Positions 21,850 to 33,556 of a DNA stretch of 64,000 bases are shown here, piece after piece (the first letter of the stretch is position 1; every line of letters begins with the position of its first letter). Made by a program: the position numbers and the translations under genes. Location of the stretch: assembly GCF_032118995.1 (NCBI RefSeq), contig NC_092652.1:20630544-20694543 (forward strand), written 5' to 3'. The stretch is from Asterias amurensis. Its lineage: Eukaryota > Echinodermata > Asteroidea > Forcipulatida > Asteriidae. Below the pieces are notes generated by a model. The model ran no database searches. It was not told the origin of the DNA and worked only from the letters and a program-made list of their open reading frames with translations.

Positions 21850-22580
21850 CAGTGACCCTCATTTGCATATTAATTAGGAAATCTTTGCAGCATCATATCT
21901 CAAGAACTTCACGGCCGACATTTCAACTGTTTGTTCTTAAAGACTCCTTGGGGGTTGGAGATTAATTTGAAAAAACTGTGACCTCAAGTTGACCTCTACT
22001 TCCGCGTCAACCGGAAGTGTCACCATATCTCAAGAACTTTACAGCAGATTTTCAAAATATTTTCAGTTATAAACTCCTTAGGCATAAAATATTAACTTTA
22101 AAAAACCGTGACCTCAAGTTGACCCATACTTCCTGGTCAACCAGAAGTGGGACCATATCTCAAGAACTATACAACAGATTATCAATTTTTGTTCACTTAT
22201 AGACTCCTTGGGCCTTCATGATTAGTTTGAAACAACTTTGACCCCATGTTGACCTTTACTTCCGGGTCAACCGGAAGTGAGCCCATATCTAAAAAAGTAC
22301 AAAGCTAATGTTCAAACTTCAGTTATAGACTCTAAGGCAATAAATATTAGCTTTGGAAAACTGTGACCCCAAGTTGACCTCTACTTCTGGGTCAACCGGA
22401 AGTGGGACTATATATCAAGATCTACACAACCGATTGTATAGACTCCTTGGCATTGCAGATTAATCTTTGGTAGCTGTGGGCCCATGTTGACATTTACTTA
22501 CGGGTCAACCGGGAAGTAAGACTTTATAACAAGAGCTACACAACTTTTTTGGAACCTTTTTTCAGTTATATGTTCCTTGG
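21850..22580 (+). repeat. Tandem repeat, about 128-bp unit, 5-6 copies
   Basis: GTTGACC recurs at 21988, 22118, 22248, 22373 and 22486. Each unit holds TACTTCCGGGTCAACCGGAA, CATATCTCAAGAACT and TATAGACTCCTTGG. The ACTTCCGG / CCGGAAGT pair gives each unit a small inverted repeat. Confidence 0.85.
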
Positions 22581-22738
22581 GCAATGAAGCACATAATCCA
22601 AGCAAAACAACACGGAACAGCTTCGTGTTTGTTCACAAACACTTAATGTCTAGTTCTTTCATTATTATCTGCCAACTTTGACGACCAATTAAGCTAAAAT
22701 TTTCACCGGTTTGGTGTTGTATGCATTTTGTCTTTAAA

Positions 22739-23021
22739 GCCAGTGGACACTTTCGGTAAACAGTATTGTCCAAGGCCCACACTTCGTGTGTCACAACTTA
22801 TATATAAAATAACAAACCTGTGAAAATTTAGACTCAATCGGTCATCGGAGTCGGGAGAAAATAACGGGAAAACCCACCCTTGTTTCCGCACGTTTCACCG
22901 TGTCATAACATGTGTTTGTAATAAATCCTTAATTCTCGTTGTTGAGAATTGATAATTGTTTTAATGTTTTCTGAAAAAGTAAACTTGTTTTTTCCTTCTG
23001 TTCCGAAAGTGTATAATGGCT
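22739..23021 (+). mobile_element. TTAA-type MITE, family B (internally deleted)
   Basis: TTAA at 22735-22738 and 23022-23025; ends AGCCAGTGGACACTTTCGGT and TCCGAAAGTGTATAATGGCT. Confidence 0.8.
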
Positions 23022-23156
23022 TTAAGTGTGATGTTTGGAAAGTTTAAAATCAAGTTATTTTATCAGAATTTCAATCATTGTTAGGGCCTATGTTAGTTAT
23101 AAGACTTCAGACCAAGAAGCCTCGAGAGTTGATATCTCTATAGGTTTCTTCTTCTG

Positions 23157-23720
23157 TTCATTTTGCCTTGACGGTTTTGGCTTTTTGCGTTCAACATGTA
23201 TACATTGCATGCTCGGTCATTTCCGGAAACGGTTTGGTGATTTTCGTCATGACGTTCAGACGTAAACAGTTGAGCTCCTTCACTAACCGACTTATCCGTC
23301 ATCAATCCACAATCGACTTCGTCTCTGGTTTCGGTGTTTCTTATAGTGACTTTGATCAGACAAACTTTGCTTTTGGACAATCTGTTGGAGAGAAATTTCT
23401 CCGTGAGGAATATACCAATATGCACTCTTTGACCCAATAAAAAATATTTACAGCAAATTGAATGAGTGCGGTACCTTTACAAATGTTGATGCGTGTTTAA
23501 CATGGTTTAACTGATTGACTGAGATATTTTACTGGGTTCGTTATCTGCATATGAGCGTGACTCCTGTCACGTTTTGCTTCAAGTCAATTCCGGGTAGGCC
23601 TACAGGTAAAGTAATTTGTGTGGAGCCGATTTAATTGAAACCGAGAAAAGTCTACGGATGGGCCGAGTGTAGCAATAGACGGCAAAGCAGACTACAACAG
23701 CTGTACGGTGAATTGAGAAC
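23157..23720 (+). pseudogene. GPCR relic: TM1-TM2 plus C-tail scraps
   Basis: A TM1-TM2 stretch (ISGNGLVIFVMTFRRKQ then NRLIRHQSTIDFVSG) is readable from about 23180 to 23330 and then drifts out of frame. A TM7/C-tail echo (gtgactcctgtcacgttttg, then AAACCGAGAAAAGTCTACGG) lies at 23555-23710. TM3-TM6 are gone. A family B element ends 130 bp upstream. Confidence 0.8.
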
Positions 23721-24864
23721 CGCATTGTTTCAAATGACGAGAGTGTAATCAGTAAACTGATCGTGAGTAGGCCTACGTTTAGTTTGAATATTGTGGGTCT
23801 TCAACCGTGTGTTGTGCGAAACGTAAAATAATCCCGTTTCATTATCGCTAAGGGATTTTCGCCTCAGTGTTTCTGACAAGGGCTGCTGAATGCGCCAAAG
23901 CACATCGTAAGCCCTTATATTTGTGCTACAAGAAATTTATTGTCATACTTTCAATTTTATTTTTCAAAAACTCGCTTAGGATATTTCTGTCTGTTGATGA
24001 AGCAAATTGAATATCTTATTTGTGGATACGTGCACAATATAAGACTATACTTGACATTCATACGCATTGTGGTTGGTTAACCTTTCAGCATTTTACCGTT
24101 ATGAAATTTGACGAATAAAAACAAAAAACATTAACAAAAAAAGCTCTTCAGGCTTTGCTACTCGACCGTACACGGGCACATTATCTTCTGTTCAGCTGCT
24201 TCGCCGCTACATTTTGTCTCATTCATGAAGGCCACGACAAAAGGCTGAGCCTAATTCCGGCTGCTCTTTGCTTTGTTTTATGGATTTAAAACACCCTTGT
24301 CTCGCAGAAAAGTGAACCGGAATTTCCCGCTCATGCCACTTTAGAGAGCCACTTTATCGAAGCGTGTGTCCTCGGAGAGAGTCAGACTACCGATTTAAAC
24401 AAAAACAAAAAGTCTCTCAATTTCATTGCCAGATATTTTGCGTTGCTTTTAAAAAGGGGTTCCAAGGCCGGAATGAGTGTTCTGTGACGAACTCAATTTC
24501 CGATGAATAGAGTTCCTCATGAAAGTGGAGCGGGGGCAGGGGGATTTCAAACCTCAAGCCTCACGTCCAAGTGGTGTTAAAAATGTCATACAACGTCTGT
24601 AACTTTTGTTCTTAACGAAACTTTAAAAGTGACGTCATCGAACGACAGAAACAATTTAGTAATAATGTCCAATCACAAGAGAACTTTATTTTTACTTGAG
24701 TGCAATATTAAAGCCATCAACCTCACTGACCGTGAACGATTGAAACTTAAGACTGTTGGGACTATTTTGCTCATATCTTTATTGTCCAAACGTGACACAA
24801 AGAATAGACAACATAAACCTCACACCTGCTCGCGCATATCCACCTGCCCGTGCGCAGCCTTCAA

Positions 24865-25025
24865 AGCCTCCTGGCTTTACCTTTTTGAATATCAGGGGCT
24901 TTCGTTCAAACTTTGCTTCTGTTCGGTCTTTTGTTCTCAACGACTCTTGTGATTTTCTTGCTTCATCTGAGAGCAGACTGAACCGTGACATTTCTAAAAA
25001 TTCAATCAATTTCTATTCTATTTTA
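24865..25025 (+). mobile_element. LINE endonuclease N-terminal fragment
   Basis: Translates to PPGFTFLNIRGFRSNFASVR, then a DFLASSESRLNRDIS stretch. This is the start pattern of the apurinic-type endonuclease of non-LTR retrotransposons (N in the first motif, E in the SESRL motif). No reverse transcriptase follows. The exact clade cannot be told. Confidence 0.5.
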
Positions 25026-25163
25026 TTGTTTAAACTTCTGCCAATAATATCTTTACCTATCTACTCGTCTCCACACCGCCGTTAACTGAACCACTATTAC
25101 TGTGTTGTCATGTTTGTGTTTTGTCTGTGTCTTTTCAAAGTCATTTCAATCTACTCTTACATT

Positions 25164-26272
25164 GGGTCGTATGAATAAAAAGTAGCATTTACTGACAAGT
25201 ACTAGCAAAAAGTAAAAGCATAAACTTCCAAGTAGAAGCATTCACTAAATTCCGTATGAATAAACCTATTCTTTTACTGCAAAGTATTCACTTAATGCTT
25301 GGGAGTAAATACTTCTGATATACCATGGCTGAATGGCTCTTAACAAAAGGTTTCCTTTGTATTACAACTCCCATTCACGTCTATGTATGCACTCACACAC
25401 ACAGCCAAAGCAGCGTTTGATTTAACAAAAACATAGAAATCTTCAAGTCAGCCATGAGGTTTTTATTCTGACAAAATTTTGATGAAGACGACTCGTCTGG
25501 ACACACAGAATAAAAACGTTTTTGTTAAGCTTTTGAAACTTGGAGTGGAGCATGACAACGCTGTATAGAGAAGATGAGAGCTTGATATGAGCATAGCTAT
25601 TTAAATTAAACTTAAAAGTTTTAATAATTACACGAACAACATTCTATTGAAATGCATTTAATTGTTTAAAAAATTACTTCTTCTGATTTTATGAACAATA
25701 AGCCTTAATGATCGAGGCATTCATTTCTGAGTTAAAAAAAAACCCTTTATATCTTTTTAAAAAGCTTACTGTGACAAAACGGTTTTTTTTACAAACGGTT
25801 TTATTTTATCCTCAGCATATATAAACAAGTTTGACTAAAAACAGTTTGAGTTTGTGTGTATTGTTTCTATTGTGAAACACTGTGTATGTGTCTGTTTAAT
25901 ATTTCAGTGATGTCTTTCCTTTGGACTAAAACATTTATCCTGTGAGGAACATTCATAAACACTGTCATTTCTTCGGACGAGCCTTTTACTTCTGTGCCCA
26001 AGGTAGCTCTGGAGCTGAGTATAAAGCTCTGGAGCTACCTTGAAAAATCACTAGTATTTACTTGCATTTTGTAGTATATTCTCCGTTTTATTCATATGGA
26101 AGTAAGTAAGTGCTAAAATTAAAAGAATTTACTTTTTGGTAAAAGTAGATACTTTTAGCATTTTAGTAAATACTTTTAAGTAACAGTTTTGACTTCCTTT
26201 TATTCATATGGATGGTAGTAAATACTTGAAATTTTCAAGTAAAAGTAAGTACTACTTTTTATTCATGCGACC
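25164..26272. mobile_element. 1.1-kb non-autonomous TIR element
   Basis: Inverted ends GGGTCGTATGAATAAAAAGT and ACTTTTTATTCATGCGACCC; subterminal repeats of AGTAAATACTTTT/AAAAGTA are spread over the last 250 bp. No coding region recognised and no clear target duplication. A small hairpin (AGGTAGCTCTGGAGCT / AGCTCTGGAGCTACCT) lies at 26002-26042. Confidence 0.65.
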
Positions 26273-26279
26273 CCTTGTT

Positions 26280-27170
26280 CTTTCTAATAGATGATTATGT
26301 ATGTACACACGATCGGGGGTTCAGGGGACCTCCCCCACTAAATCTATGAAGTATTTTTCTCCTGTAACGTTATGTTTTAGTCATTTTAAATGATTGAGTG
26401 GAAATAAATTGAACCAAGCCTATCACCTACGAAGTTACCAGACCTTGTATCGCCTCGACTATCATCTGACGCTTGGTATCTATGTCAGAGAAACTCAGTA
26501 TCCCCATAAGCTAATGAATTCACATTGGAACGTGATCACCATGAATTCATGTGCTTTTGTCTTTCACTTCTTTCATTCCGTATCACATCTTTCTTGTATC
26601 AATTAATTACCTTCACCATAACTCTGCGCAGTGCTAGATGCTACCTCTGATAGCATTGACTCCTCCAGTCTGCTCAAGTTAGTTGCATTTTTAGGGGCAT
26701 ATTTGCATTAAAGGTAACTTAATACAAATGAGGGTGGCCAGTCGGTATTCCTTCATAAACCGTGTAGCATGTGAAACCTTGAGTGAAAAAATCTGTACTG
26801 ACCTCTCCAGTGAAAAGCACATAAAGTTTAACGTAATCTTTCAGCCAATGACAATGAATCACTCTACTGATATGGGTCACGGCCAATCGGCAAGCCTCAT
26901 AAAATGTGTTTCATGTGAAAGTAACATATCTACATTTGTCAATCTGGCATTCTACATGCTTTTAAGACATGGAGATAAGAACAATAAAGAAACAATATTT
27001 CAGACTGATGTACTGCTCTTTGCGACGTCTGGTGACCTTTATACAATCGATCCCCAAATGGATGCAATTGCGTTCAAGAGCGACTGCAACAGTTTTCAGC
27101 TGATTTTATTAATAACAAAATAAGCCACAAGGACAACTGGCTGGTAACACTTTGTTTAAGGTGGCTGCTA
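26280..27170. other. Unassigned spacer with an unrecognised 131-codon frame
   Basis: An open frame at 26728-27123 shows no motif I know and could be chance. No repeat boundaries were found. Confidence 0.3.
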
Positions 27171-27180
27171 GCACAGGGCG

Positions 27181-27262
27181 TCACGGCTACAGTTGGTAGA
27201 GCGACGGTACGTCAATCCAGAGGTCGTTGGTTCAAATCCCGCTCTAGTCAATTATTTTTTAT
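27181..27262 (+). repeat. tRNA-like SINE head fragment
   Basis: A box-like TACAGTTGGTAGAGCG and B box GGTTCAAATCC with correct spacing, followed by CTCTAGTCA and a T-rich tail. The acceptor stem does not close, so a functional tRNA is unlikely. A partial relative (CCGGTACGTAAATCCGGAGA) lies at 34039-34060. Confidence 0.45.
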
Positions 27263-28223
27263 TTATTTTTGCTTCGTTTTTGCCTATTTAATACGAAATG
27301 TTTGTTCCTTGGAACATAGTAAGTCCATTTTTTTGTTTGATTTAAACTAATCAAACACCAATAAACCAACAACAATTGTTTTAATAGTTGAGATATACAA
27401 TGAAACTAACCTTTGAAAACTTCACTTCGAATGGTGGTCGTGTTTTTGAGTTATCACCAACAGTCCGTAGCAATAATGTCCAAGCAGGAAAAATAAACCC
27501 AAATTCGAATACATAATCTGTGCGACATTACTGTAAATATCGCTTCTCATATTCAAATTTTGGGGGATGAATACTTATAAATTTTCACAACCACATTACA
27601 TCAAAGTGAAATGATTCTCATATTGCTTTATACTATTAAAAACTGTTGTACTTGTCACCAATATTGTGATTTTATTTCCAGTCATTTTAAGAGTGTGATT
27701 ACCAAAGGGATACCTCACCTGCTTTGCTTCTATAATTGATAATTTCCCATCAACACCGTCCCCTTTTAAATTTGCTACACCGTCCTCAAAACAAACATTC
27801 TTTTTATTTTGCTAGCATCAAAATTCATTTTGATAAATAGTATCTCTGTTAAATCAAACAATACAAGAGTATTTTCAGACCAAATATGTTTTCTCCAAAG
27901 ACCATGTGTTTCCTTATAAAAGCGGCGAAAATCAAAAGCCACCGGCCTTCGCCTTAAAATGATTGGTTAGCCCCAGGAATAATTGTGATACACACGTATC
28001 AATTAGCTATGACATTTAGCAGCCTTGTGTCCATCTGGCGTTTTGATGGAATTATATTCCCGTGGAGGGACCTTGGTGTATTGATATAAAACTCACAATG
28101 AATTGTGCGCCGTGATGTTCCCGCTATATTTGTTGCATGATAACAATCTGTAAATTTATTTCTGCACGTATTCGGATCCTAAATAGCAGCATTCAAGGTT
28201 ACATTAAGGGCTAACAGGGTTAC

Positions 28224-28285
28224 TTAAATACCTTTTCAAGACTACGGCAGCTTCATTTCTGATTTTGGTCTCACTACTTTCAGAT
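28224..28285 (+). promoter_or_regulatory. Conserved upstream block of receptor copy 5
   Basis: TTCAAGACTACGGCAGCTTC followed by TGGTCTCACTACTTTCAG, about 335 bp before the ATG. Confidence 0.5.
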
Positions 28286-28562
28286 TGATTGTTAAAGACA
28301 TTGGTTGAGTTGGGCAGCAGTCACTTTTTTCGGTCACAGTTTTTTCCCCAAATTTGTTTACCGAGGGCATTCAACAAAATCCACTCGACTTAACTTCGAC
28401 CATAACTCATACGAAAAGACTTCAAAGTTGTTTTTCAGTCTTCATTTTCTGATTTGGGTTACTGAATGCATTCAACATAGTCCACTCAACTCGCTACCGG
28501 AACTCATACTAAAGTACTTAAAATTTGTTTCTCTCAATTTCTTTTTTTCTAACCAGCTTACA

Positions 28563-29561
28563 ATGGCAAGTGACGGTTTGGCTTTTGCGTTGAACGTGAC
28601 CATTGCATGCTTTGCCATCTGTGGAAACGGTTTGGTGATTTTCGTCATGACGGTCAGACGTAAACAGTTCAGCTCCTTCACTAACCGACTCATCCGTCAC
28701 CAATCCATCATCGACCTCATCTCTGGGTTAGTGTTCCTCGCAGTGACTGTTATCAGACAAACTTCGCTTTTGGACAATATAGAGAGTAATTTCTCCGGGT
28801 GGATTCTCTGTAAGTTGGTTCGCTCCAGCTTCTTTGTTTGGGGTTTAAGCGTAGCATCCACGTACAATCTGGTAGTGATATCGCTGGAGCGTTTTCTTGC
28901 CACGTGCTACCCGGTCAAACACCGCAACTACTGCTCACTCTTCAAGATCAAAGTTTCAATGTGTGTTGCTTGGATCATTGGTTTCACCTATGCGATAAGG
29001 TTTATCATTTTGTACGTAATCACGGATAACAAGTGCAGCTTTGATTATTCTATAAGTCGTACTGCCATGATTGTTCTATTCAATGTGATTATTTTGGTGG
29101 AGTACATTATTCCAGTCATCTTGATATCGTTTTCGTACGGTAGAATACTCCTCGTTCTTCGACACAAACTTGACAATGCTAACGCCAATCAGCAAAACGG
29201 TATCTTGAGCAAGGCCAAAAGAAACGTCATAATTACATTGTTGATCGCTGGTTGCATGTTCTTCATTTGCTGGACTCCGATGCAGACGTTGCGGGTGTTC
29301 ATTACCATCGGTGCTGTTTCTTCAAGCTCAAGTGAATTAGTTACTATCCTAGGTCAAGCATTTTTGGGTTTGATCATGTGCAATATGTGCGTGAATCCAG
29401 TCGTTTATTGCTTCAAGTACGAGCATTTCCGCACACAGCTCAAGCAACTTGTTCGGAAGCGATTTGGTCGAAATCGAGTGCGTCCTGGAGAGGAGTCTAC
29501 CGATGGGCCATCTTTACCAATAGACCCGATACAGAACACTGCATCAACACAAGGGATTTGA
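28563..29561 (+). CDS. Intact intronless class A GPCR, array copy 5
   Basis: A 332-residue receptor from ATG 28563 (MASDGLAFAL). The frame is open for another 86 codons upstream, but the MAS start, its CAATGG context and the alignment with the paralogues all favour 28563. It has TM1 GNGLVIF, TM2 IIDLISG, ECL1 Cys in WILCKLV, ERF/ICL2 ERFLATCYPVKHR, ECL2 Cys in NKCSFDY, TM5 EYIIPVILISFSYGR, TM6 CWTP, TM7 NPVVYCF and a tail of about 48 residues ending TASTQGI. It is the intact relative of copies 2 and 3 and keeps the Tyr codon that is TAG in both. A pyrimidine-rich tract ending in CAG lies just before the ATG, so a spliced leader exon is possible. Expected at the plasma membrane; ligand unknown. 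Confidence 0.93.
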   Translation: MASDGLAFALNVTIACFAICGNGLVIFVMTVRRKQFSSFTNRLIRHQSIIDLISGLVFLAVTVIRQTSLLDNIESNFSGWILCKLVRSSFFVWGLSVASTYNLVVISLERFLATCYPVKHRNYCSLFKIKVSMCVAWIIGFTYAIRFIILYVITDNKCSFDYSISRTAMIVLFNVIILVEYIIPVILISFSYGRILLVLRHKLDNANANQQNGILSKAKRNVIITLLIAGCMFFICWTPMQTLRVFITIGAVSSSSSELVTILGQAFLGLIMCNMCVNPVVYCFKYEHFRTQLKQLVRKRFGRNRVRPGEESTDGPSLPIDPIQNTASTQGI

Positions 29562-29704
29562 GTTATCTCCAAAAATGGAGCGAGCAGGAGTTGAGTTTGC
29601 TCTTAACTTGTGGTGTTGTAGGTGGCTTTATATTGCACTCAATTATGATATTTATAACTGAGATCAATTGAATCATTCAAAAATGTTGATTGGATGGGTT
29701 GTCT

Positions 29705-29825
29705 TCAGCATGAGCTTGAATCCAGTCGTGTATTGCTGTTAAGTACGAACATTTCCGCGTTTAGCTTATGCAACTTGTACACGGAACCGATTTCGTCGAA
29801 ACCGCGTTCTTGAGGGGACATACCA
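29705..29825 (+). pseudogene. GPCR relic: TM7 fragment
   Basis: Starts MSLNPVVYC at about 29709, then a stop, then a frame-shifted match to the tail (tacgaacatttccgcg, then cgaaaccgcgttct). It lies about 145 bp after the intact copy 5 and has no upstream helices. Same pattern as the relic after copy 2. Confidence 0.8.
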
Positions 29826-29904
29826 AATTTACCATTTGTGTCTCTGTTTACCATATATACAGCCATCATCGTGGTGACTTTGGACTCTTCAGTAACTGCA
29901 CGGC

Positions 29905-30200
29905 TCGTGGGGTGTCATAATTGCTCGAGCGGTAAACAGCACCAGATTCAAACTCTGGTGTTTCTGAAACGCAGTGTGTGTGTGTTCGAGTTTAACCTTG
30001 ATGCTTCGTCCTTCCGATGTGACGTAAAGGAGTTAGTCTCCTAGTGCTGCGTAATAGACTGCGTAAACGTATAGAATAACCAAGTGCACTTATCGAAAAG
30101 AGAAGGGGTTCGCCCGGTGTTCTTGGCTTGATTGGTAGCACATTGCGCCACAGCACCCTGTAAACCATTACATGGTGCTATGTAACAGGATTAGATCTAC
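29905..30200 (+). mobile_element. tRNA-derived SINE, nearly full length, old
   Basis: tRNA-like head (GCTCGAGCGGTAAACAGCAC, AACTCTGGTGTTTCTG, TTCGAGTTTAACC) followed by a body with GCTTCGTCCTTCCGATGTGA, AGTGCACTTATCGAAAAGAG and GGGGTTCGCCCGGTGTTC. Same family as the split copy at 13265. Confidence 0.65.
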
Positions 30201-30355
30201 TTTCATCATACAAACGTAGTCCCACATACTGTATGTTAAGACTTATTGAGTGTCACCGAGTGGCGAATATGCACGCTGTGTAAGTAGCCACTATACATTA
30301 TACAGCTCAAATTAAACGAGATTGTTATACCCATTGCGTGTGATAGTCACTTTAA

Positions 30356-30737
30356 AGGAACACGTTGCCTTGGATCGGACGAGTTGGTAAAAACAAAAGC
30401 GTTTGTAACCGTTTTTTATAAAATGCATATGGTTGGAAAGATGTTTTAAAAGTAGAATACAATGATCCACACAAGTTTGCCTCGAAATTGCGTAGTTTTC
30501 CTTCTACTGTGCGAACTAACATGGTCGGCCATTTATGGGAGTCAAAATTTTGACCCCCATAAATGGCCGACGTGTTAGTCGACGAGGTAAAAGGAAAACC
30601 ACGCAATTTCGAGGCATGTTTGTGTGGATCATTGTATTCTACTTTTACAACATCGTTCTACCCATATGCATTTTATAAAAAACGGTTACAAACGCTTTTC
30701 AAAAACCAACTCGACCGATCCAAGGCAATGTGTTCCT
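30356..30737. mobile_element. TTAA-type foldback MITE, family C
   Basis: TTAA at 30352-30355 and 30738-30741; ends AGGAACACGTTGCC and GGCAATGTGTTCCT. Very close to the 18070 copy but inverted relative to it. Confidence 0.85.
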
Positions 30738-31649
30738 TTAATGTGGGATTCTTATTTGCGCGGTTGTCAAGAATAATGTGGCGGGAAATAGAAAGAGACA
30801 AACTAAAACTTAGAGGAGCACATTTCATTGCAATCTCTTCAACTGATGATATTTGGAATTACTCCTTATCCTTTTAAGAGTTGTTCATGCACAAACAACA
30901 CCATAGTATGTTGTAATTAGTAACAGGTTATTATTTAAAAAAAAGAGCATTTACCACTGGATAAACAAACAGCGGAAAATATGGTCCGCCATTTTGTAGA
31001 GTCTAAAATGTTGTGCTACAAAAACAGCGGACGAAATTACACACAACTACACCTTTTCAATGGATGTATTTTTGGTGAATACTTGTTCTCTACTTTTGAA
31101 GTGCATTTTGCAACCATATAAATTTCAAAGTAAAACACATGCAGCCCTGAGTGCCAAATTCAAGACGAAAAAAAACGTCTAGCTGAAAAATATCGGGAAA
31201 ATTGGTTTAAGCAAGCTCTTTATAAGGAGGGTATACACTCTAGGTAACATCTCCAAAAATGAATGGCCATAAAACTGACTGGTGAAAAAGCACAAACTAA
31301 ACAATGTTGGCAAAACAATTCTTTCAAAGGTTTGTGGTTTTAGAGAAAGGGTTCAACAACTTTTGAATCTGAGAAAATTTTATGCCAAAAACGTTTCTCA
31401 GATAGTGTATTCAAAGTATAGATTATTTGTCCATACATTTCTTGTGATTACTGCTGGTTCAATTTGTTTAGCACCCAATCGTTCACTCTCCAAGAGGGAG
31501 CAAAAAAGTGCTGTGAGTAAATTTTAAACACTGTTACTGCAAAAAATATTTAGGGCATACTGAAAATGTAGAAATATTGTAATTAAATGTCTATATCTAC
31601 ACGGTTTTGCATGTATCAGTAAAACAATCAAAGGGCTAGAAGACATGTT

Positions 31650-32045
31650 TTTTGCCCCCACTTTAAAAAAATGTGACTCCTCCCAAAAAGGGGCAGGAAT
31701 AAAGATAGTTATTAATTTTTAAATATGTATTATTAATTTGTAAATAACTATTTCTGTTATTATGTATTTTAGTCTAAACAAATTAGCAGAGACAAAACTA
31801 ATTTACTCAAAATTAACATGTTACATTTTTTACCCCCACTCTCTTACAAATCTGACTTCGCCCAAAAGGGGCAAAATTAAGGACAGTTATTAATTTTTTA
31901 ATCGTTATTTTACTGTCATTATGCCTTTTAGTCTAAACAAAATGAGCAGAATTTGTTTTTAATATAGTCAAAACCGACATATTAAATTGGTTACCCCCAC
32001 TTTCTTAAAACGTAGCCCCACCCCTAAAATGGGCGAGATCTGAGA
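31650..32045 (+). repeat. Tandem repeat, about 160-170-bp unit, 2.5 copies
   Basis: Units share TTACCCCCACT, CCCAAAAGGGGCA, AGTTATTAATTTTTAA and TTTTAGTCTAAACAAA. Confidence 0.75.
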
Positions 32046-32268
32046 TGGGTCCAAGTCTTAAAATGATCTTTAGGTTATATATAACAACTGTAGAAACTTT
32101 CATGCTTTTACCACAAAGTGCACAATTTTTCCACATTGGGCCTTAGCAGCTGGACTAGATGTGACCACTCCACATAATTTATACGGCGAAACCTAAAAAA
32201 GGCTACATCTATAGCAATAAAACATGTGGATAAACAAAACCAAAGGTATAGGCCCATACTTGCTTTAA

Positions 32269-32628
32269 AGGCACTGGACACTACTGGTAATTACTCAAAA
32301 TAATTTTTTTCGAATAAAAACTTTCTTGGTAACGAGCAATGGAGAGCTTTTGATATAAAAATGTATCAAACATTTTGAGAAACGGCTCCCTCTAAAGTAA
32401 CGTAGTTTCTGAGAAAGAGATAATTTCTCACTCAAATATTAAAATACTTCAGCTAAGCATTGTATTGTATCATGCATTTAAAAGCACACAAAGTAATGCA
32501 ACGAAGGTGTTTTTTCTTTCTGTCGTTATTCTCTTGCAAATCCGATGATTGTGAGCCAAACTTTTCAGAGGTTTGCTATTCATATGCATATGTTGGGATA
32601 CACCAAGTGAGAGCATTGGTCTTTGACA
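32269..32628 (-). mobile_element. TTAA-type MITE, family A (right end lost)
   Basis: After TTAA (32265-32268) it starts AGGCACTGGACACTACTGGT; continues to GGTCTTTGACAAGTG without the last bases. Confidence 0.75.
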
Positions 32629-33013
32629 AGTGCAAGAGGTGCAACGCCTATAATACGTGTGTTTATAGCATAAGATATAGGTCTAGAACATTCGGGCTCA
32701 CGACTCATCATATGCCTACATGTATATGATTCGTATTGTGCCCGTATGAGGGACGTAAGTAATAGCTACCGGAGAAATGGCGTTTTGAGCAATCATTGTT
32801 CACAATTGTGTTTGAAGACATTTGTTATCGGTTTTCATTGGTCGTTACAGGCAGTTTACACTCTGCACGTGAGTATGAAAAAAAAAAAAATTGTGTGTGT
32901 GGTTAATTCAAGCTACACGAATGTATAGTGCAGGTTTATATTTAGGAGCTATTGCATTGGTTAAAACACAGACTTTTGCACAATAAATACACCCGGACAG
33001 ACTTGTATCTTAA

Positions 33014-33175
33014 AGGCAATAGACACTATTGGTAATTACTCAAAATAATTATTAGCATAAAAACTTACTTCGGTAAGGAGCTGTTGGTAGTATAAAATAT
33101 GGTGACAAACGGCTTCCTCTTAAGCAACGTAGTTTTTGAAAAAAAAGAAGTACTTCTAACCCAAATAATATTGAA
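33014..33175 (-). mobile_element. TTAA-type MITE, family A (half copy)
   Basis: TTAA at 33010-33013, starts AGGCAATAGACACTATTGGT and stops after the CTTACTTCGGTAAGG / AACGTAGTTTTTG part. Confidence 0.7.
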
Positions 33176-33556
33176 AGACTCCAGTTGGTAGAGTGCAGGT
33201 GTTGGGATTTCTGTCCGCCGGAGATTCTGTCCCTCAAAGATTGGAAATTAACATGGGCTGAGGGTAGGGAGGATGTTTCAAAAGAGGGCGCTATATTAAG
33301 AAGAAGTTTGTTCACAGTTTTCCGTCTCTCTCCAGTCCGGTGGCGCAAACTGCGCTACCTGGCTACCTAGCCTAGGTCAATCCCCGTTCATCACCACCTT
33401 TCGCCTAAATTCATATGCAGACGACCGCCAAGTACACCTCGGACCAATCAAAACACAGATATAGAAAGCTATGTCAGTGCATCCAATAAAGAGATTGTAT
33501 CCAATGAAAGCCTTGGTTCTGAAAAGTAAGTACCTGTCTTTCGCCTTGCGGATAAA

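Noticed and set aside
26728-27123. 131-codon open frame
   Set aside because: No recognisable domain and no paralogue in the window; length is within chance in 64 kb of six frames.
27181-27262. Functional tRNA gene
   Set aside because: A and B boxes are fair but the acceptor stem does not pair, and a T-rich SINE-like tail follows.
28305-28562. Longer 418-residue form of receptor copy 5
   Set aside because: The extra 86 codons overlap the region equivalent to the leader of other copies, have no signal-peptide or receptor similarity, and the MAS start at 28563 is conserved.
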